From Arctopsyche grandis (Eukaryota > Arthropoda > Insecta > Trichoptera > Hydropsychidae), in NCBI RefSeq assembly GCF_051622035.1, contig NC_135362.1:16343501-16407500 (forward strand): DNA of 64,000 nt, given 5' to 3'. A program made the translations under genes and the position numbers. Positions within the stretch are counted from its first letter, which is position 1; each line of letters starts with the position of its first letter. Below are positions 49,101 through 59,655 of this stretch, piece after piece. Below the pieces are notes generated by a model that made no database searches, was not told the DNA's origin, and worked only from the letters and a program-made list of their open reading frames with translations.

Positions 49101-50100
49101 ATGTATTTACGTGCAGTATGTTTTCAAAGTATTATTAAAAAAAAAACCATTTGTAACTTATACGACTAGCACTTTACAGTTGTTGATTGTTATATGAGAA
49201 CTTATTGAAGATGTCTACGTTTGAGAGCTATGGGGTTTATGGTATCGGACGCGTGCCATTCGTATCCAATTTCCCTTTGAAAGAGTATTGAAAACCATGC
49301 GCATAGCATGAGAGATATGTTGACAACCTTTTTAATTAATAAAATATGTATTAAATCTCTTGTTTAAATGGTAGGCGACAATATGTTGAAGTTATTGATA
49401 CACTTTCAATTAAAAAAAATCTATAGTAGCAATCATTTATGCAAGAGAATCATAGTATGATAACAGACACAAGGCACACATCGATTAACATATTACATAT
49501 ACAAATGTATGTTCCATCATTTGCCTGGAACACGGACAAACACGGCGATCATGGACGAACACGTACACATAAGGCACGCACAGACAAATATCACCTGCAG
49601 AATTTGATGGAACATCTTGCGTGTCCTTGTTTTTCAATTTGCGTCTTTCGTGTCCAAGTTCGTCTTTGATCGTCTTGCTCGTTCGTGTTCGCTGTTGAGC
49701 AAATTGGATGCCCGAATTCGTCCGTATTCGTCGTTCACGTTCGTCTGTACGCGCTTTGCGTGTCCGTTTTTTGCGTGGTTTGGACGCAGCTTTACATACA
49801 AGAAGCGAGTTATTAAAGATAGGTTAATTAAAATGAAATTAATGATATGCGCCAAAAATGATTTGTGTATATGTAGTATTAGTATGTTACATTTTATCTT
49901 TGGTCCAACAAAAACTTACCAACTCAAACTTGATTGGAATTTAATAGAAATGTCAAACATACCGTCTTGTGGGGTGCCAGCATCCCAAGCAGCTCTTCTC
50001 CTATCCCTGGCAGCTCCTCTCCTCGACCTGGCCTTGTCTTCGCTGTTGATCTTGTCCCGGGTAGGAGGCGAAGCTGACGACACCGGTTGATCCGTGTATA
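24361..50100 (-). CDS. osp: Outspread / MPRIP-like PH and coiled-coil protein (12 exons, 5' incomplete)
   Basis: Coding exons, 5' to 3' on minus: 50,100-49,963; 31,548-31,337; 31,259-30,981; 30,755-27,232; 27,143-26,942; 26,858-26,533; 26,449-26,345; 26,198-26,055; 25,973-25,889; 25,458-25,383; 24,988-24,875; 24,470-24,361. Phases fit at every junction. The roughly 1,770 residues begin just after an expected first PH domain (YTDQP...). A second PH domain (KGWLQRA, HWFVLRG, LLYYRD, then YVLSAV and DWMSAI) spans exons 3-4. The 1,175-codon exon 4 holds an S/P-rich stretch ([15 protein letters not shown]) and long coiled coils. The C-terminal coiled coil has [19 protein letters not shown] and [13 protein letters not shown], near-diagnostic for MPRIP/M-RIP. 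The tail ends AERKKRFEL. Vertebrate MPRIP binds actin, RhoA and the myosin phosphatase targeting subunit; fly outspread shapes the wing. Function here is inferred from family. Confidence 0.92.
30510..31259 (-). other. Second PH domain and S/P-rich linker of the outspread-like protein
   Basis: Exon 31,259-30,981 encodes the first two thirds of the PH domain ([36 protein letters not shown]). Exon 30,755 onwards supplies its last strand and the C-terminal helix with its invariant tryptophan ([11 protein letters not shown]). A 225-bp intron in phase 0 divides it. The following residues are rich in SP/TP pairs (possible proline-directed kinase sites) up to about 30,510. Confidence 0.85.
32931..33094. 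mobile_element. Foldback MITE, CAGTGGCG family
   Basis: The ends CAGTGGCGTGCCGTAGAAAT and TTTCGACGAAACGCCACTG are inverted repeats. The interior also folds (CAGGATATAAGGGGACT against AGTTCCCTTGTATCCT). Flanks share ATGTAC directly outside both ends, consistent with a target duplication. Relatives lie at 51,092, 51,604 and 51,719. Confidence 0.75.
34618..34996 (-). mobile_element. tRNA-derived SINE copy, diverged
   Basis: On the minus strand it shows a degraded head, the conserved body (GACTCCAGCTCGATCG, CAGATAAATTGGCAAACT on plus) and the 3' hairpin region (GGTGCATTGGGATTACCTGT) followed by an (AAAT)-like tail. It is clearly older than the copy at 12,022. Confidence 0.7.
37016..37365 (+). 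mobile_element. tRNA-derived SINE copy, diverged
   Basis: The body matches the family (GTGACTCCAAGGTCGATTG, GATTTCATTGGAAACGATTCC), but the tRNA-like head and the 3' hairpin are heavily mutated. An old, 3'-decayed copy. Confidence 0.6.
39342..39727 (-). mobile_element. 5'-truncated RTE-like LINE fragment
   Basis: Starts on plus with ATCATCATCATCATC, the reverse of the LINE's TGATGAT tail, then CCACTGCTGGATG and the reverse complement of the last 390 bases of the element at 8,752-11,718. It ends at the counterpart of CAAAGAAGTATGGAACGC. No coding capacity. Confidence 0.82.
41085..41375 (-). mobile_element. tRNA-derived SINE copy, diverged
   Basis: The reverse complement carries the family body (AATAGTGGGTAGGATT, CAACAATGAAATCAGATAA, ACTTGGAGTCACATTGCCC on plus) and a degraded tRNA-like head (GGTGGTTAGCATTAACGCAA). 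The 3' hairpin is absent. Confidence 0.65.
43552..43592. repeat. Perfect 16-bp hairpin
   Basis: TTTACTTTTATATCAA and TTGATATAAAAGTAAA separated by 9 bases. Not part of any element I recognise. Confidence 0.8.
45062..45503 (+). mobile_element. tRNA-derived SINE copy
   Basis: Near full length: head AGCATAGCTCGGACGTTAAG with box B-like GGTTCAATCCC, body, hairpin CCAGGAAGGC/GCCTTCCTGG (45,425-45,434 and 45,456-45,465) and (AAAT)n tail. Confidence 0.85.
45623..46087 (+). mobile_element. tRNA-derived SINE copy, tandem neighbour
   Basis: A second near-full-length copy 120 bp after the previous one, in the same orientation. Head AGCGTGGCTCGGTCGTTAAG, box B AGTTCGATCCC, hairpin CCAGGAAGGC/GCCTTCCTGG (46,016-46,025 and 46,047-46,056). 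Its tail runs into an AT microsatellite. Confidence 0.85.
46089..46163. repeat. (TA)n microsatellite at a SINE tail
   Basis: About 37 TA units with one interruption (ATGTA), directly after the SINE tail. Confidence 0.9.
46524..46733 (+). mobile_element. Short Helitron-like element
   Basis: Starts TCTAATATATAATTTCG, ends GCGAAGCCGGGTAAAACAAC then TAA (CTAA, a CTRR variant) before T. Same family as the copy at 19,231; non-coding. Confidence 0.75.
48231..48274. repeat. 3'-terminal hairpin of a second retroposon family
   Basis: GACCATTGTGGC (48,231-48,242) pairs perfectly with GCCACAATGGTC (48,263-48,274) around a 20-base loop GCATTAGGAATTCCTGTAAT, then an AAATAAATAAATA tail. The loop nearly equals the SINE-family loop although the stem differs. 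The body upstream (about 47,700-48,230) is not recognised. Confidence 0.7.
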
Positions 50101-51091
50101 CTGCACACAAACACACAGACAAACGCAAATTAAAAAATGGCTATAATTACAAATTTAACCGTGGGCGATACTCTGTAATACGATACATTTGCATGAGAAT
50201 CCCATTCGGCGTTAATTAATTAAATGGTACTGTAACACCACTGACGTTTGAATTGATTAACTCGTTTCTTGTCGGACGCACGGTCGAACGTTACAAAAAA
50301 ATGTGAGCTTTGAAAGCTGGCGTTGATTTCAATTTGTGGCTGAACGCCCGCTTCAGGTATCGCCTTAATGGCCACTGTCTAAAATGAAAAATGCGACACA
50401 GTTCAAAATTAATAATTGATTTCAAAAGGAGGTTGAAAATTTATATACACGTTTGGGCGGTGTTATATGGTTGTCCGTGTTTATGTTTCGTTTACCGTAT
50501 GATTGTTATGGGACAGGATTTTGGCGAGTATGGGCTACCATCTAAAAATTCCAAATAGCTTAAGTTTCGATAAATGAAAATCTTTACATTCAAATCGATG
50601 AAAACATTAGGAATAGAAGCTGTATAGTCTATAAGCTATACATATGTACATATATGTTTTAAAACAAAAATAATATATACCAGAGTCAATACATATGTAA
50701 TAACACTATCTGATGATTAATACAGATATTACATATAGGCAGAGCCTTAACGATGTTTTTGGCGCCCCTTTAATATTTTTTCATTACATTTAAAGAATTT
50801 ATTTCATTTAAAAAATACATATTTATTGAAATATTTAAATTAAACATTTAAATATCCCACATTGACAATTTCGCAATAAATATCATATTATAAAAGGAAT
50901 CAGTGCACTTAAACACAATTAAAATTTCGTGATATTATCATATACCTACATATATATATGTATGTATATCATAAATACCTATATGATATAGGTATATGTA
51001 GACACAGTAAGTTAGATGCAGATATATCCGACAGTAAGGTAGAGAAGATGGGATCGGGGAAGACGAGGATCATCAATATGCATATGTGCAT

Positions 51092-51849
51092 CAGTGGTGT
51101 GCGGTGATAATATCCCTGTTTATGTCGCACAGCCTTATTTACGTGTGCGCGAGCAGGATACAAGGGGACTCGGTAGTCCCTTTGTATCCTGCTTGAAATT
51201 AATCAGGGAGATACTTGAATATTGTGAGAGTATGTTCTCAAGATAATTTGGAAGGAATTAAGGCATCAAGAAGACAAATAAATATAAAAAAAAGAAAAAT
51301 GAAAAAAAAATCGAGTCCTTTAAATATGTTTTTATCTAGCAATATGTACATATGTATGTATGTAGAAGGTTGATATATGTATGTATAAATGTTAAGAATT
51401 TTTAGTACTTATGTACAAAAAATATGAAAATAAGTATCGGCTTGAGGCGACCTGTCTTGACACCGATTGAAAAATTTACACAAATATATAAAAAAATTAT
51501 AAATCATAATTTGGGATTTTTCTTTCGGAATTTGAATTTTATCAAGATAAAAAGGTCATCTTCAAATGGATATATGTATGTATGTATGTTTATACATACA
51601 TATCAGTGGCGTTCCCGGTAAATCTATCCGTTTTTAACTTACAGCCTTACTTACGTGCGCGCAAACAGTATACAAGGGAGCTACTGCTATACTGAGAAAT
51701 ACATGTGTATGTTTGTATCAGTGGCGTGCCGTGGGAATCTCCCTGTTTAAAATTAAGCAGTAAACAAGGGGACTAAGTATGACTTAACCTAGTCCCCTTA
51801 TATCCTGGCTGTGCGATAAAAACAGATATATTTCCACGGCACGCCACTG
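51092..51849. mobile_element. Cluster of three CAGTGGCG-family MITE copies
   Basis: A partial copy at 51,092 to about 51,200, a partial copy at 51,604 to about 51,700 and a complete copy at 51,719-51,849 whose ends CAGTGGCGTGCCGTGGGAAT and TTCCACGGCACGCCACTG are almost perfect inverted repeats. All share GGGGACT and TATCCTG words with the copy at 32,931. No clear target duplication for the complete copy. Confidence 0.72.
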
Positions 51850-53241
51850 ATACAGATACATATGTATGAATGTACCTCAAGTATCTATTATACGATACTT
51901 AATTCTGCCACCTTTAAACCAAATATTTTGATCAAATTTCTACCAAATATTCAACTTACATGGCTTTGTAATCAAAGCCTGGCATTATTAAAGATAGGTT
52001 TGAGAGTCATCGGTTATAATACATACATGTATAATAGTAGTGCGTATGATGGGAACAAAACGTCAAGGCATCTAATAACTAATGCTCACAAGGTACCCAG
52101 GTTTTAATTATCGGCCATGGAAATGATAATTACAACCTGTCCGCATGACAAACTGCACACTCCTTGACGACCGAGGACTACCTAACCTAGCCCACGTCGA
52201 CCAGCAGCACTAAATACAAATAATATAGTGTTGAATAACGCGTCTCCAATGCGACGACCAAAAGCTCGTTGAACCGAGTGCTTTTTTTCTTCGAAACGCG
52301 TGGGAGTGATTTCGTGATGACGTTCCAGCTAGGTAGATTGGAGGAAAAATTGAACACACACATTGAACGGTGCAAATTAATAAGGAATTAAATGGCGAGC
52401 ATACCTTATGTATGTACATTCTTCACAATTGGAAGAATAATTAATATAGGAGAGTCGAATACAAAAGGTACGACCGTGCGCATATGTATGCATGTATGTA
52501 TGCGTGTTGCAAAACGAACGTAAATCACGACACCGCGCATAATGAAATTTAATATGGGTATTACGAAACCGACCCGAGCTACGAAAGTGAAGTTAATTAA
52601 TTGGGCGTACGAAAGCTTGGACGCGACCATAATTAAAAAAATACGAACGTTCAAGCCAAATGAACGTGCGTGGATCGAACTATAATACAATACGTTCGAG
52701 CATTCAGATTCGTTCAAAGCCTTTTGTATGCACAAGCTCTTACTACGTTATTCTAAATGCATCAAAAGTAATTAGAGGTGAGCATTGAAATTGTACGAAA
52801 TAATTTTCTTGTAAGTATATATAGTATCGAGAAGAAAAACTAAAAAAAAATCGACCTGTGTTACACACCACAGAAACTTCCTTACGTAAAATCTACTACT
52901 AAATAAATGTTAGGTTTGTGGGGTAGTGCTGAAAGAGAGGGGAAGGAGAAGAGGTGTCTCGTCGTTGCAAATTTTCAGGACGGGTGATCATATCAGGGAT
53001 GTTTTGTATTTTTACAAACCTCATTTTTAGCTTGTTCTTATTTATCGGAAAAGGCTGCAGTTGCAAGAAATTCCCTTCTTTGTATTTTATTACTCATTTA
53101 AATTTTCATTTATCCGCTATTTTATTACTTTACAGTTTTTTATGATTGCTTTTAAATGTTGTTTTTGTATCTTATTTTTTTTGCTTTTGCTTTTTGTTCT
53201 ATTTATTTTTTGTTTTTCTCCCCCTCTTGTTTTATTATCTA

Positions 53242-53286
53242 GGCCATTGTGGCACATTTGGTTCTTCCTGTAATGCCACAATGGTC
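53242..53286. repeat. 3'-terminal hairpin of the second retroposon family
   Basis: GGCCATTGTGGC (53,242-53,253) pairs with GCCACAATGGTC (53,275-53,286) with one G-T wobble around a 21-base loop ending TTCCTGTAAT. An A-rich tail follows. Same family as 48,231. Confidence 0.7.
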
Positions 53287-53824
53287 CAAAACTTTTAAAT
53301 ACCAAAATAAATCACTATAGCGTCCGTAAATAAGTTTTACTTTAAAAAAAAGTTCTAGAAATTGATATAGGAATGCCCATATCACATTATTGAGACATAG
53401 ATACCATTTTATTCATTCATTAGATTCAAGGAAAAATAAACTTCAGCAAGGGTAGAAAAAGGGCGTAGTAAAAACCACACAACTTTCTTATCTGTGAAAG
53501 TGATCGATCAGTAACAAGTCATGCAGATAATCGATATTTTCTAGGAAGATAACGTTATTTTAATACCAGGGGAAAGTACACTTTGAAAATCCGCAACGAT
53601 TATTAGTAATGAAGGTACATTTAAAATAGTTTATGATGCATTGAAACATTCAAAGAAATAATTTTAGAAAGCTTATGAGAAATCTTGGAGTAGAGGTTTA
53701 TTAAGTCGCGAAATTAACCTATGAAACCAAGTGGTAACAATTTTAACAATCAATGGACCTAGTGGAAAACTTGCGTCGTAGGAAACATTTAATAAAAAAA
53801 ACCTTGTACCCTTGTATACATGTA

Positions 53825-54103
53825 CAGATAGTCCCCGACTTACGACGGTTCGACGTACAACGATTCGCACTTACGACCGAAAAAATCAACGATTTATTTT
53901 TTTTAAATTACTATTAAATCATGAGTCGCCGTTTCCTACAGCCCTTTGAAAGAAGTTAAATGGTGCATATTTTCGAGAAATTAGTAAATATGCACATTTC
54001 GAAATGAATAAAATGGATAAATTTTCTTAATATTTTGACGTTTTATATGAAATTCGACTTACTACCGAGGTGCATATCTGCGTCGTAAGTCAAGGAATAC
54101 CAG
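53825..54103. mobile_element. Tigger/pogo-like MITE
   Basis: The ends CAGATAGTCCCCGACTTACG and GTAAGTCAAGGAATACCAG are diverged inverted repeats, flanked by TA on both sides (53,823-53,824 and 54,104-54,105). The TAGTCC-CGACTTACGACG terminus is typical of Tigger/pogo-type elements (from memory). 279 bp, no open frame. Confidence 0.72.
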
Positions 54104-55304
54104 TATATACATATATTTATAATTATATTATCTGCCTCGTCCTATATATTATATTTTGAGCGTGTGCAAAAACACATGTTACAAAAACAGTCACTGAAAT
54201 AATATCAATGCAGACACGTTGTATTAACGTAATCGTTTAGATTTGTCGAACAAGAACGATGACATCGAATGCGAAAAACAAACATTCGCATATCGGAGAA
54301 TACGCTCCAATGGACCATATATCAAAACGGTTGCGACGAAGCGTATCCATTTTGAAATATCGCCCACGATTCGTAACAGACGTTCGATTATTAAATGATA
54401 AAAAAAAACATACACACGGCGTTTGCCTCAACATATAAAAATGATAATATAAAATATTTATTGAGCGTTCAGAATGTGTTAAACAAGCAGTGTTAAATTA
54501 TCTTGATTGGTCTCTATACAGAAGACTGGGAGTTCGGCGCGTCGATTCGTTCCCTTGCATTATATAGTCTATTCGTCCAATTCGTCTGTAATAAATGTCT
54601 GTCCGTACGTATTCTCACTCCATTTATCTTATTCGTAATCAATCATGCTAAACGGACGTTGGTATCGCAACGAATCGGAAGGGGAAAATCACTCGATATT
54701 ATTGAATAATAGAACTGAGTACTTTTGACAAGAGGTCACCGATTGAGTTCTTAGTTTTAAGGAAATTGAAAAAAGAGAAACATGAAATAAAACGATTAGT
54801 AGTTCTGTATTTTACTTTATTTTGGGCTACATGTGAGTTTCGTAAATTATAGCTATTAATTATTATACATACATTGCATATGATGATATACAGACAAACC
54901 TAAAGTGGTTTTTATACGCAGTCAATTTATTTAGACTACTACTATTTTGTTATTATTATTGTCTGAGACACGATCTTCGGTATTGTTTTCTAAGCTAAAC
55001 TAGCTAAATTGTAATAGGTTGTGGGTAGTGTGAGTAATCAACATACAATAATATAAAATTATGAAAACAGCTTATTTAGGGATCTTTTTTACGACTTCAA
55101 ATTTCGATTTCATCCACTTGCCATTACTAATTGTAATGTACATAGTTAGTTTAGAAATGAAGCTAAAGAGTTTGAGCTATGATATTTGAAATAAAATTTT
55201 AAAATAAATACAGTTTTATTTTAATTTACATTTTGAAATTGCCGATGATTGAGTCTTAGATGACGATTGGTACATCCACGTTATGATTTATTAAAAAAAA
55301 CTTT

Positions 55305-55525
55305 TGGATGTTTTGAAATTGAGAGCTTTAAAGTCAGGAACTATTGTTTTGAAACTGGGAGCTATCGAACTTTTAAAAATTGGGAGCTTTTTGGCTTTTG
55401 AAATTTTGAGCTTCTGAGATTTTGAAATTGAGGACTTCTAAGGAAATTTTAAGAGCTTGAGAGCTTTTGCAATTGGGAGCGTGTTAACTCTTGAAATTGG
55501 GAGCATTTGAGCTATTGAAAAATAG
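55305..55525. repeat. Degenerate minisatellite, TTTTGAAATTGGGAGCTT unit
   Basis: About eight diverged units of 20-30 bp built from (T)TTTGAAAT(T)GGGAGC followed by TTTT or ATTTGAGC. Non-coding. Confidence 0.75.
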
Positions 55526-55606
55526 TTTTGATACTAAGAATTAATTATTTTCGCATATTTTATGTAAAGGGGAGCGAAGATGGGAGGGGGGTAGGTTTGA
55601 AACCCA

Positions 55607-56254
55607 GCCCTGTATATTTGTATCCGTGGCGTCGCTAGGGGTGTTGTCACCTGGTGCGGTAAAACAATTGTCTCCCCCTCCCCCTATCAACTTCCCCATG
55701 GAATTTATTTCCTCATGGAGTCCTTTCGTTTTAGACCATTCAAGTTTTTTTTATATTTTTTTAGTAAATTAAATTTGTAGTTTTTAAAAAGCTCTAAGCA
55801 AATGACCAATGCGAAAAAATAATAAACACGTGTTTTATATGTTTAAAACGTGTTTAGTGTGAAGGGACCCTGATATTCAGTCGATAGATCGAAGATAGAT
55901 TGTTTCTGGATTGCGTCTCCGTCTGACTGAATCAGTTAACCTTCTGACCTTTAGTTACATACACTGATTTTTCGAAAATTCAAACAAAAGCCAATTATGG
56001 TTCATTTTGATGCTATACATATATGTACATATAGCTGCACCAGACGGGTGTCGCGGTAGCTGTATAAATATAGAAAGCTGTATAATTGCAAAGAGGCGTG
56101 TAGCCGCTCGAGGACCCTTATACAACGCATATGTCGAATTAGCATTTTTCAATTTGAACGATTTGGTGTCACCCGGTGCGGATCACAACCCCCCCCCCCC
56201 CCCCCCCGGGCCAAGCGACGCTTTGATATATACAATTATACAAATATACAGGGC
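55607..56254. mobile_element. Inverted-repeat DNA element with poly-C tract
   Basis: The outer ends CCCTGTATATTTGTAT (55,608-55,623) and ATACAAATATACAGGG (56,238-56,253) are perfect 16-bp inverted repeats. A second inner pair is GGCGTCGCTAGG (from 55,629) against CCAAGCGACGC (56,211-56,221), and the CACCTGGTGCGG / CACCCGGTGCGG words lie inside these. A run of 19 C occupies 56,189-56,207. No transposase. Superfamily not assigned. Confidence 0.6.
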
Positions 56255-57611
56255 CCTACGAAAAATTTGCAACGCTTTGGGCATTTTGCGAAGAAAACCA
56301 GCCACTGCCTTTATGTATACATAATACATATTTTAAAATATTACTTTCACTCTCTGATTTTTTTTTAATGGTGAGATAAAACCGTTACAATTCAATTTTA
56401 ATGAAAACTATAAAAAAAACGTCCACGATTGAATTGCACAACAATCTTCGCATCTCAAGTCGCGTCCGCAGTCGATGAAACTGGGCGTAGAACCAAGCGT
56501 TGACTTAATTAAATCTCAACTTAATTCATACACGATACACTGATCCAAAAACCAAACACGCAACACCCAAATTGAATTGGTGAGGAAACGCCACATAGAG
56601 ATCGGCCCGAAAGATAATTCGAGCAGGCCACGACTGAGCGATCGAACGCTCGCAGCCACAATTTCGGGAATCAAAACTGGACACCCAGAGGTGGTATTGT
56701 AAATCAGGGGTCCGTATACACACACATACACATATAATATGTGGACCGATTAAAGCGAAGGCGTGATACAATAAGATATTGTGTTACGTGGTGGCCCGAC
56801 CATTGTGAAAACCTTAAATCTGTCGAGATTTGAACCGGCCCATCGTTGCTCAAGAGGCGCGTAAATCGTACTACACACCGCGGCCAGATGCCGTACTTGT
56901 AGATATATAGATGTGTATAAATATAAGTATACATTTGTGTGATCTACACCCACGTGGCCGGCTCACAATGGACCCATATTTCATGCGGCCGCGATTGAAG
57001 TGCACCTAATTATTCCGGCGCGATTGTCCTTGGTGTGGAGCATTTGACTACGAAAGACCCAAAGTCACGATGAAGCATCGGTGTCGATGATTCAAAGTTG
57101 TATCTTCGAATAAATGTATGTATATGTATAATATTGCTGTGAGAAAGACTGTGGTTCTGGGTAACGCAAGCTTTACAAATTTTAGGAGGTGATTCAAGAT
57201 AGGCTCTTCAAGAGAAGACAAAATGTATGAGTTGGAAAAACCAGAGTGGAATCGAGGGATGTAGCAGAAGAAGCTTTACATGAGGGGCTATACATATAAT
57301 CAAAAGCGGTTATATCTATTTTTACAATTTTATTATATTTGATTATACGTAGTGTAACGACAGAAGGGAGTTGCATAATTAATAAAATAAAATAAATTTT
57401 ATATTTTAGTATAAATATAAATATGTATACATGTATAAGTAGTCCCTTTAATTCGGAAGTTACAGAGTTTTTTTTTTGGGTACTATACATATATAAAATA
57501 TACAAATATACATAATATACAACTAATGTTGTACCTGTTGAAATTTCAACGAGTGGTTTCGGAAACTAATTGATACATGATACGAGCTACAATACGTATA
57601 CATATTAATAA

Positions 57612-57705
57612 TTGGAATCGAAACTGAAACAGGAATCGGAAATCGGAACTGAAACAGGAATCGGGAAAACGGAACTGAAATTGGAACCGTAACCGGAATC
57701 AATAT
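57612..57705. repeat. Degenerate GGAATCGGAACTGAAAC tandem repeat
   Basis: Six-base-like units GGAATC, GGAACT, GAAACA recur about fourteen times with substitutions. Non-coding. Confidence 0.7.
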
Positions 57706-59274
57706 AATAACATAAATTTGTTATTATAAAATATCCATATTTGTCGATGCACTCGCACATATGTACATACATACATAGATCCCGCCCATTTTTATCTGTT
57801 TATTTTAATTCAAAATGAGATTTTTTTCGTAAATCAAAGATACTTTGGAAAAATCAAACATTATTAAAATCGATGACAGTTGTATACGATACAAGCTTTC
57901 ATTATCCTTATTTTTTTATATTTATCCAATTTGGGGTAATCTACTTCAGTACCGAGATCTCCGCTTTAAGCCTATACAAATTTTCTTCTATGAAACTTCC
58001 TACTTTACCGCCATAAATGCGAATAAAAAAGTTCTATCAAAGAAAACTTAAACTCAAACGTCATATACTAAAAGCTCCGATTCAAATGAGTCTCTTTAAG
58101 AGGATTTTCATTTCCATTTTAATCTGTTTAATATGTAAGTATGTATGTAATGCGAAAGCTCATGTTTGACAGGATAGATTGAAAAGGTGAACGACCGTTA
58201 CGAAAGTGCAGACAGTATTTTTGGATCTGCATCGGTCAAATTGCACAGGTTCAAAAAGCTTTTGACCGCTAAACGTCTGAGATGACGAATCTGGCGTGAA
58301 TAATCTGCATGACGGTGTACGAACCGTGTATAATTTACCTTTTCAATTTGGCTTGTTATGACTTACGAGTGCGTTTTTAACTAATGAGTGCGACTGACAT
58401 GACGGGCCAATCGTCAGATTTAGAACTTCGACTTAAGTTGGAGGTAACAAACGCTACAAGAGCGACGACAAAATCCACGAATAGACATCGGCTAGACGAG
58501 AGGAATGCAATTTACAGAAATGCATTTAGACCCGGCTCATAAACGCATAGCTGCCACGTAGCGTACAGAGAAACAGACGACGTGTGAGCTTGTCGATGCA
58601 TACGACGACCACGATTCTAAAATGTATTTATATATGTATATGTGATAGGTTGTGAACGGCGAAGAAAAACGTAGGAAATCACACTGCAGCTGCAAGAGAT
58701 TGCAATTTTCCAAAACGATGCCAATATAGATTCAATCACACGTTTCTGCACGTAAATTTCACTATAAAATTACAGGTACATACGTTAAGCTCACTCCTAC
58801 ACGTAGATAGTGAAATTGATTTTGTACATTTATGTAACGAAAGTGTTGAGAGGCATATTTAGTTTCAAAGGGACGTGCTGTTACTTTGATAATACGCAGA
58901 GCACACAAGACATTAATCATTGAATGGGTGAGCTAAAGTTACATTGCTTGGACCAGGGGTGGTAAATTTTCGTTAGCTTCAACTACATATGTACACGTAT
59001 GTACAACTACATATGTATAGGTACATGTATGTATATTTTTAATGAAAATATATCAATATTAATAATTAATTAGATTGTATTCTTAAATGGTATTGTTAGA
59101 TGTATGTATGTATATAATAAATCATTTTATTAAATCAGTGTTGCAACACATATGTATACTAGTGCATACATATGTACATATGTTATTATAAACCATTTCG
59201 ATTTTTAATATTATTTTTGATTATTAAAAATGAATATATTTGGTGAATGATTAAGGTTCTATAATGATTCTTAA

Positions 59275-59655
59275 TTTATTTTATTTTTATAAAATTTATT
59301 TTTTCCCATGATGCCATTATGGGTTGCCCTTGAGTGACATATGTACATAATATGTATATATGGTAATAAACTTGTATACATTTTATAGATTATAAATTTG
59401 GAAATCAAATTCAAATAGTGGTGAAAAACTGGGTAGGATTTTTTTTTTGTAAATTTGATGAGGAACCTTTTTAAAAATGAAATCAGATAAATTGGAAAAC
59501 TCTGGTAGGAAATCATCGACATTGAGACAAAAATATCCAAGTCTGACCAGCAACACTGCAAAAATACTCAGCTTTGCAATCGAGGTCAACCCAAGGCTCC
59601 AACCCAGGAACCTCTCTGTGGTTAACATTAATGCAACCACCGAGCTATACCTTAT
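59275..59655 (-). mobile_element. tRNA-derived SINE copy, diverged
   Basis: The reverse complement shows the family body (AATAGTGGTGAAAAACTGGG, AAAATGAAATCAGATAAATT on plus), head (GGTTAACATTAATGCAACC) and a tail after CCCATAATGGCATCATGGG, a different terminal hairpin. Confidence 0.65.

Larger units (their letters stand above)
31549..49962 (-). other. 18.4-kb intron of the outspread-like gene
   Basis: Bounded by donor GACG|GTATGTTTG (49,962) and acceptor TTTCAC AG before 31,548; the split codon G|AT makes aspartate. It holds the SINE, RTE, MITE and Helitron pieces listed separately, a C13 run (35,078-35,090) and many TACATATGTA repeats. GC-richer, repeat-poor islands lie near 38.7-39.2, 42.2-42.75, 44.2-44.7 and 47.0-47.5 kb; they have no exon signature and could be intronic enhancers. 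No nested gene was recognised. Confidence 0.75.

Noticed and set aside
49617..50090. 157-codon plus-strand open frame
   Set aside because: Overlaps the minus-strand exon at 49,963-50,100, which has matching splice phases; the plus frame has no supporting signals.
56516..56953. Several overlapping minus-strand frames in a GC-richer island as first-PH exons of the outspread-like gene
   Set aside because: No W-Q-R-R, F-V-L-Y or other PH1 signature and no phase-compatible donor.
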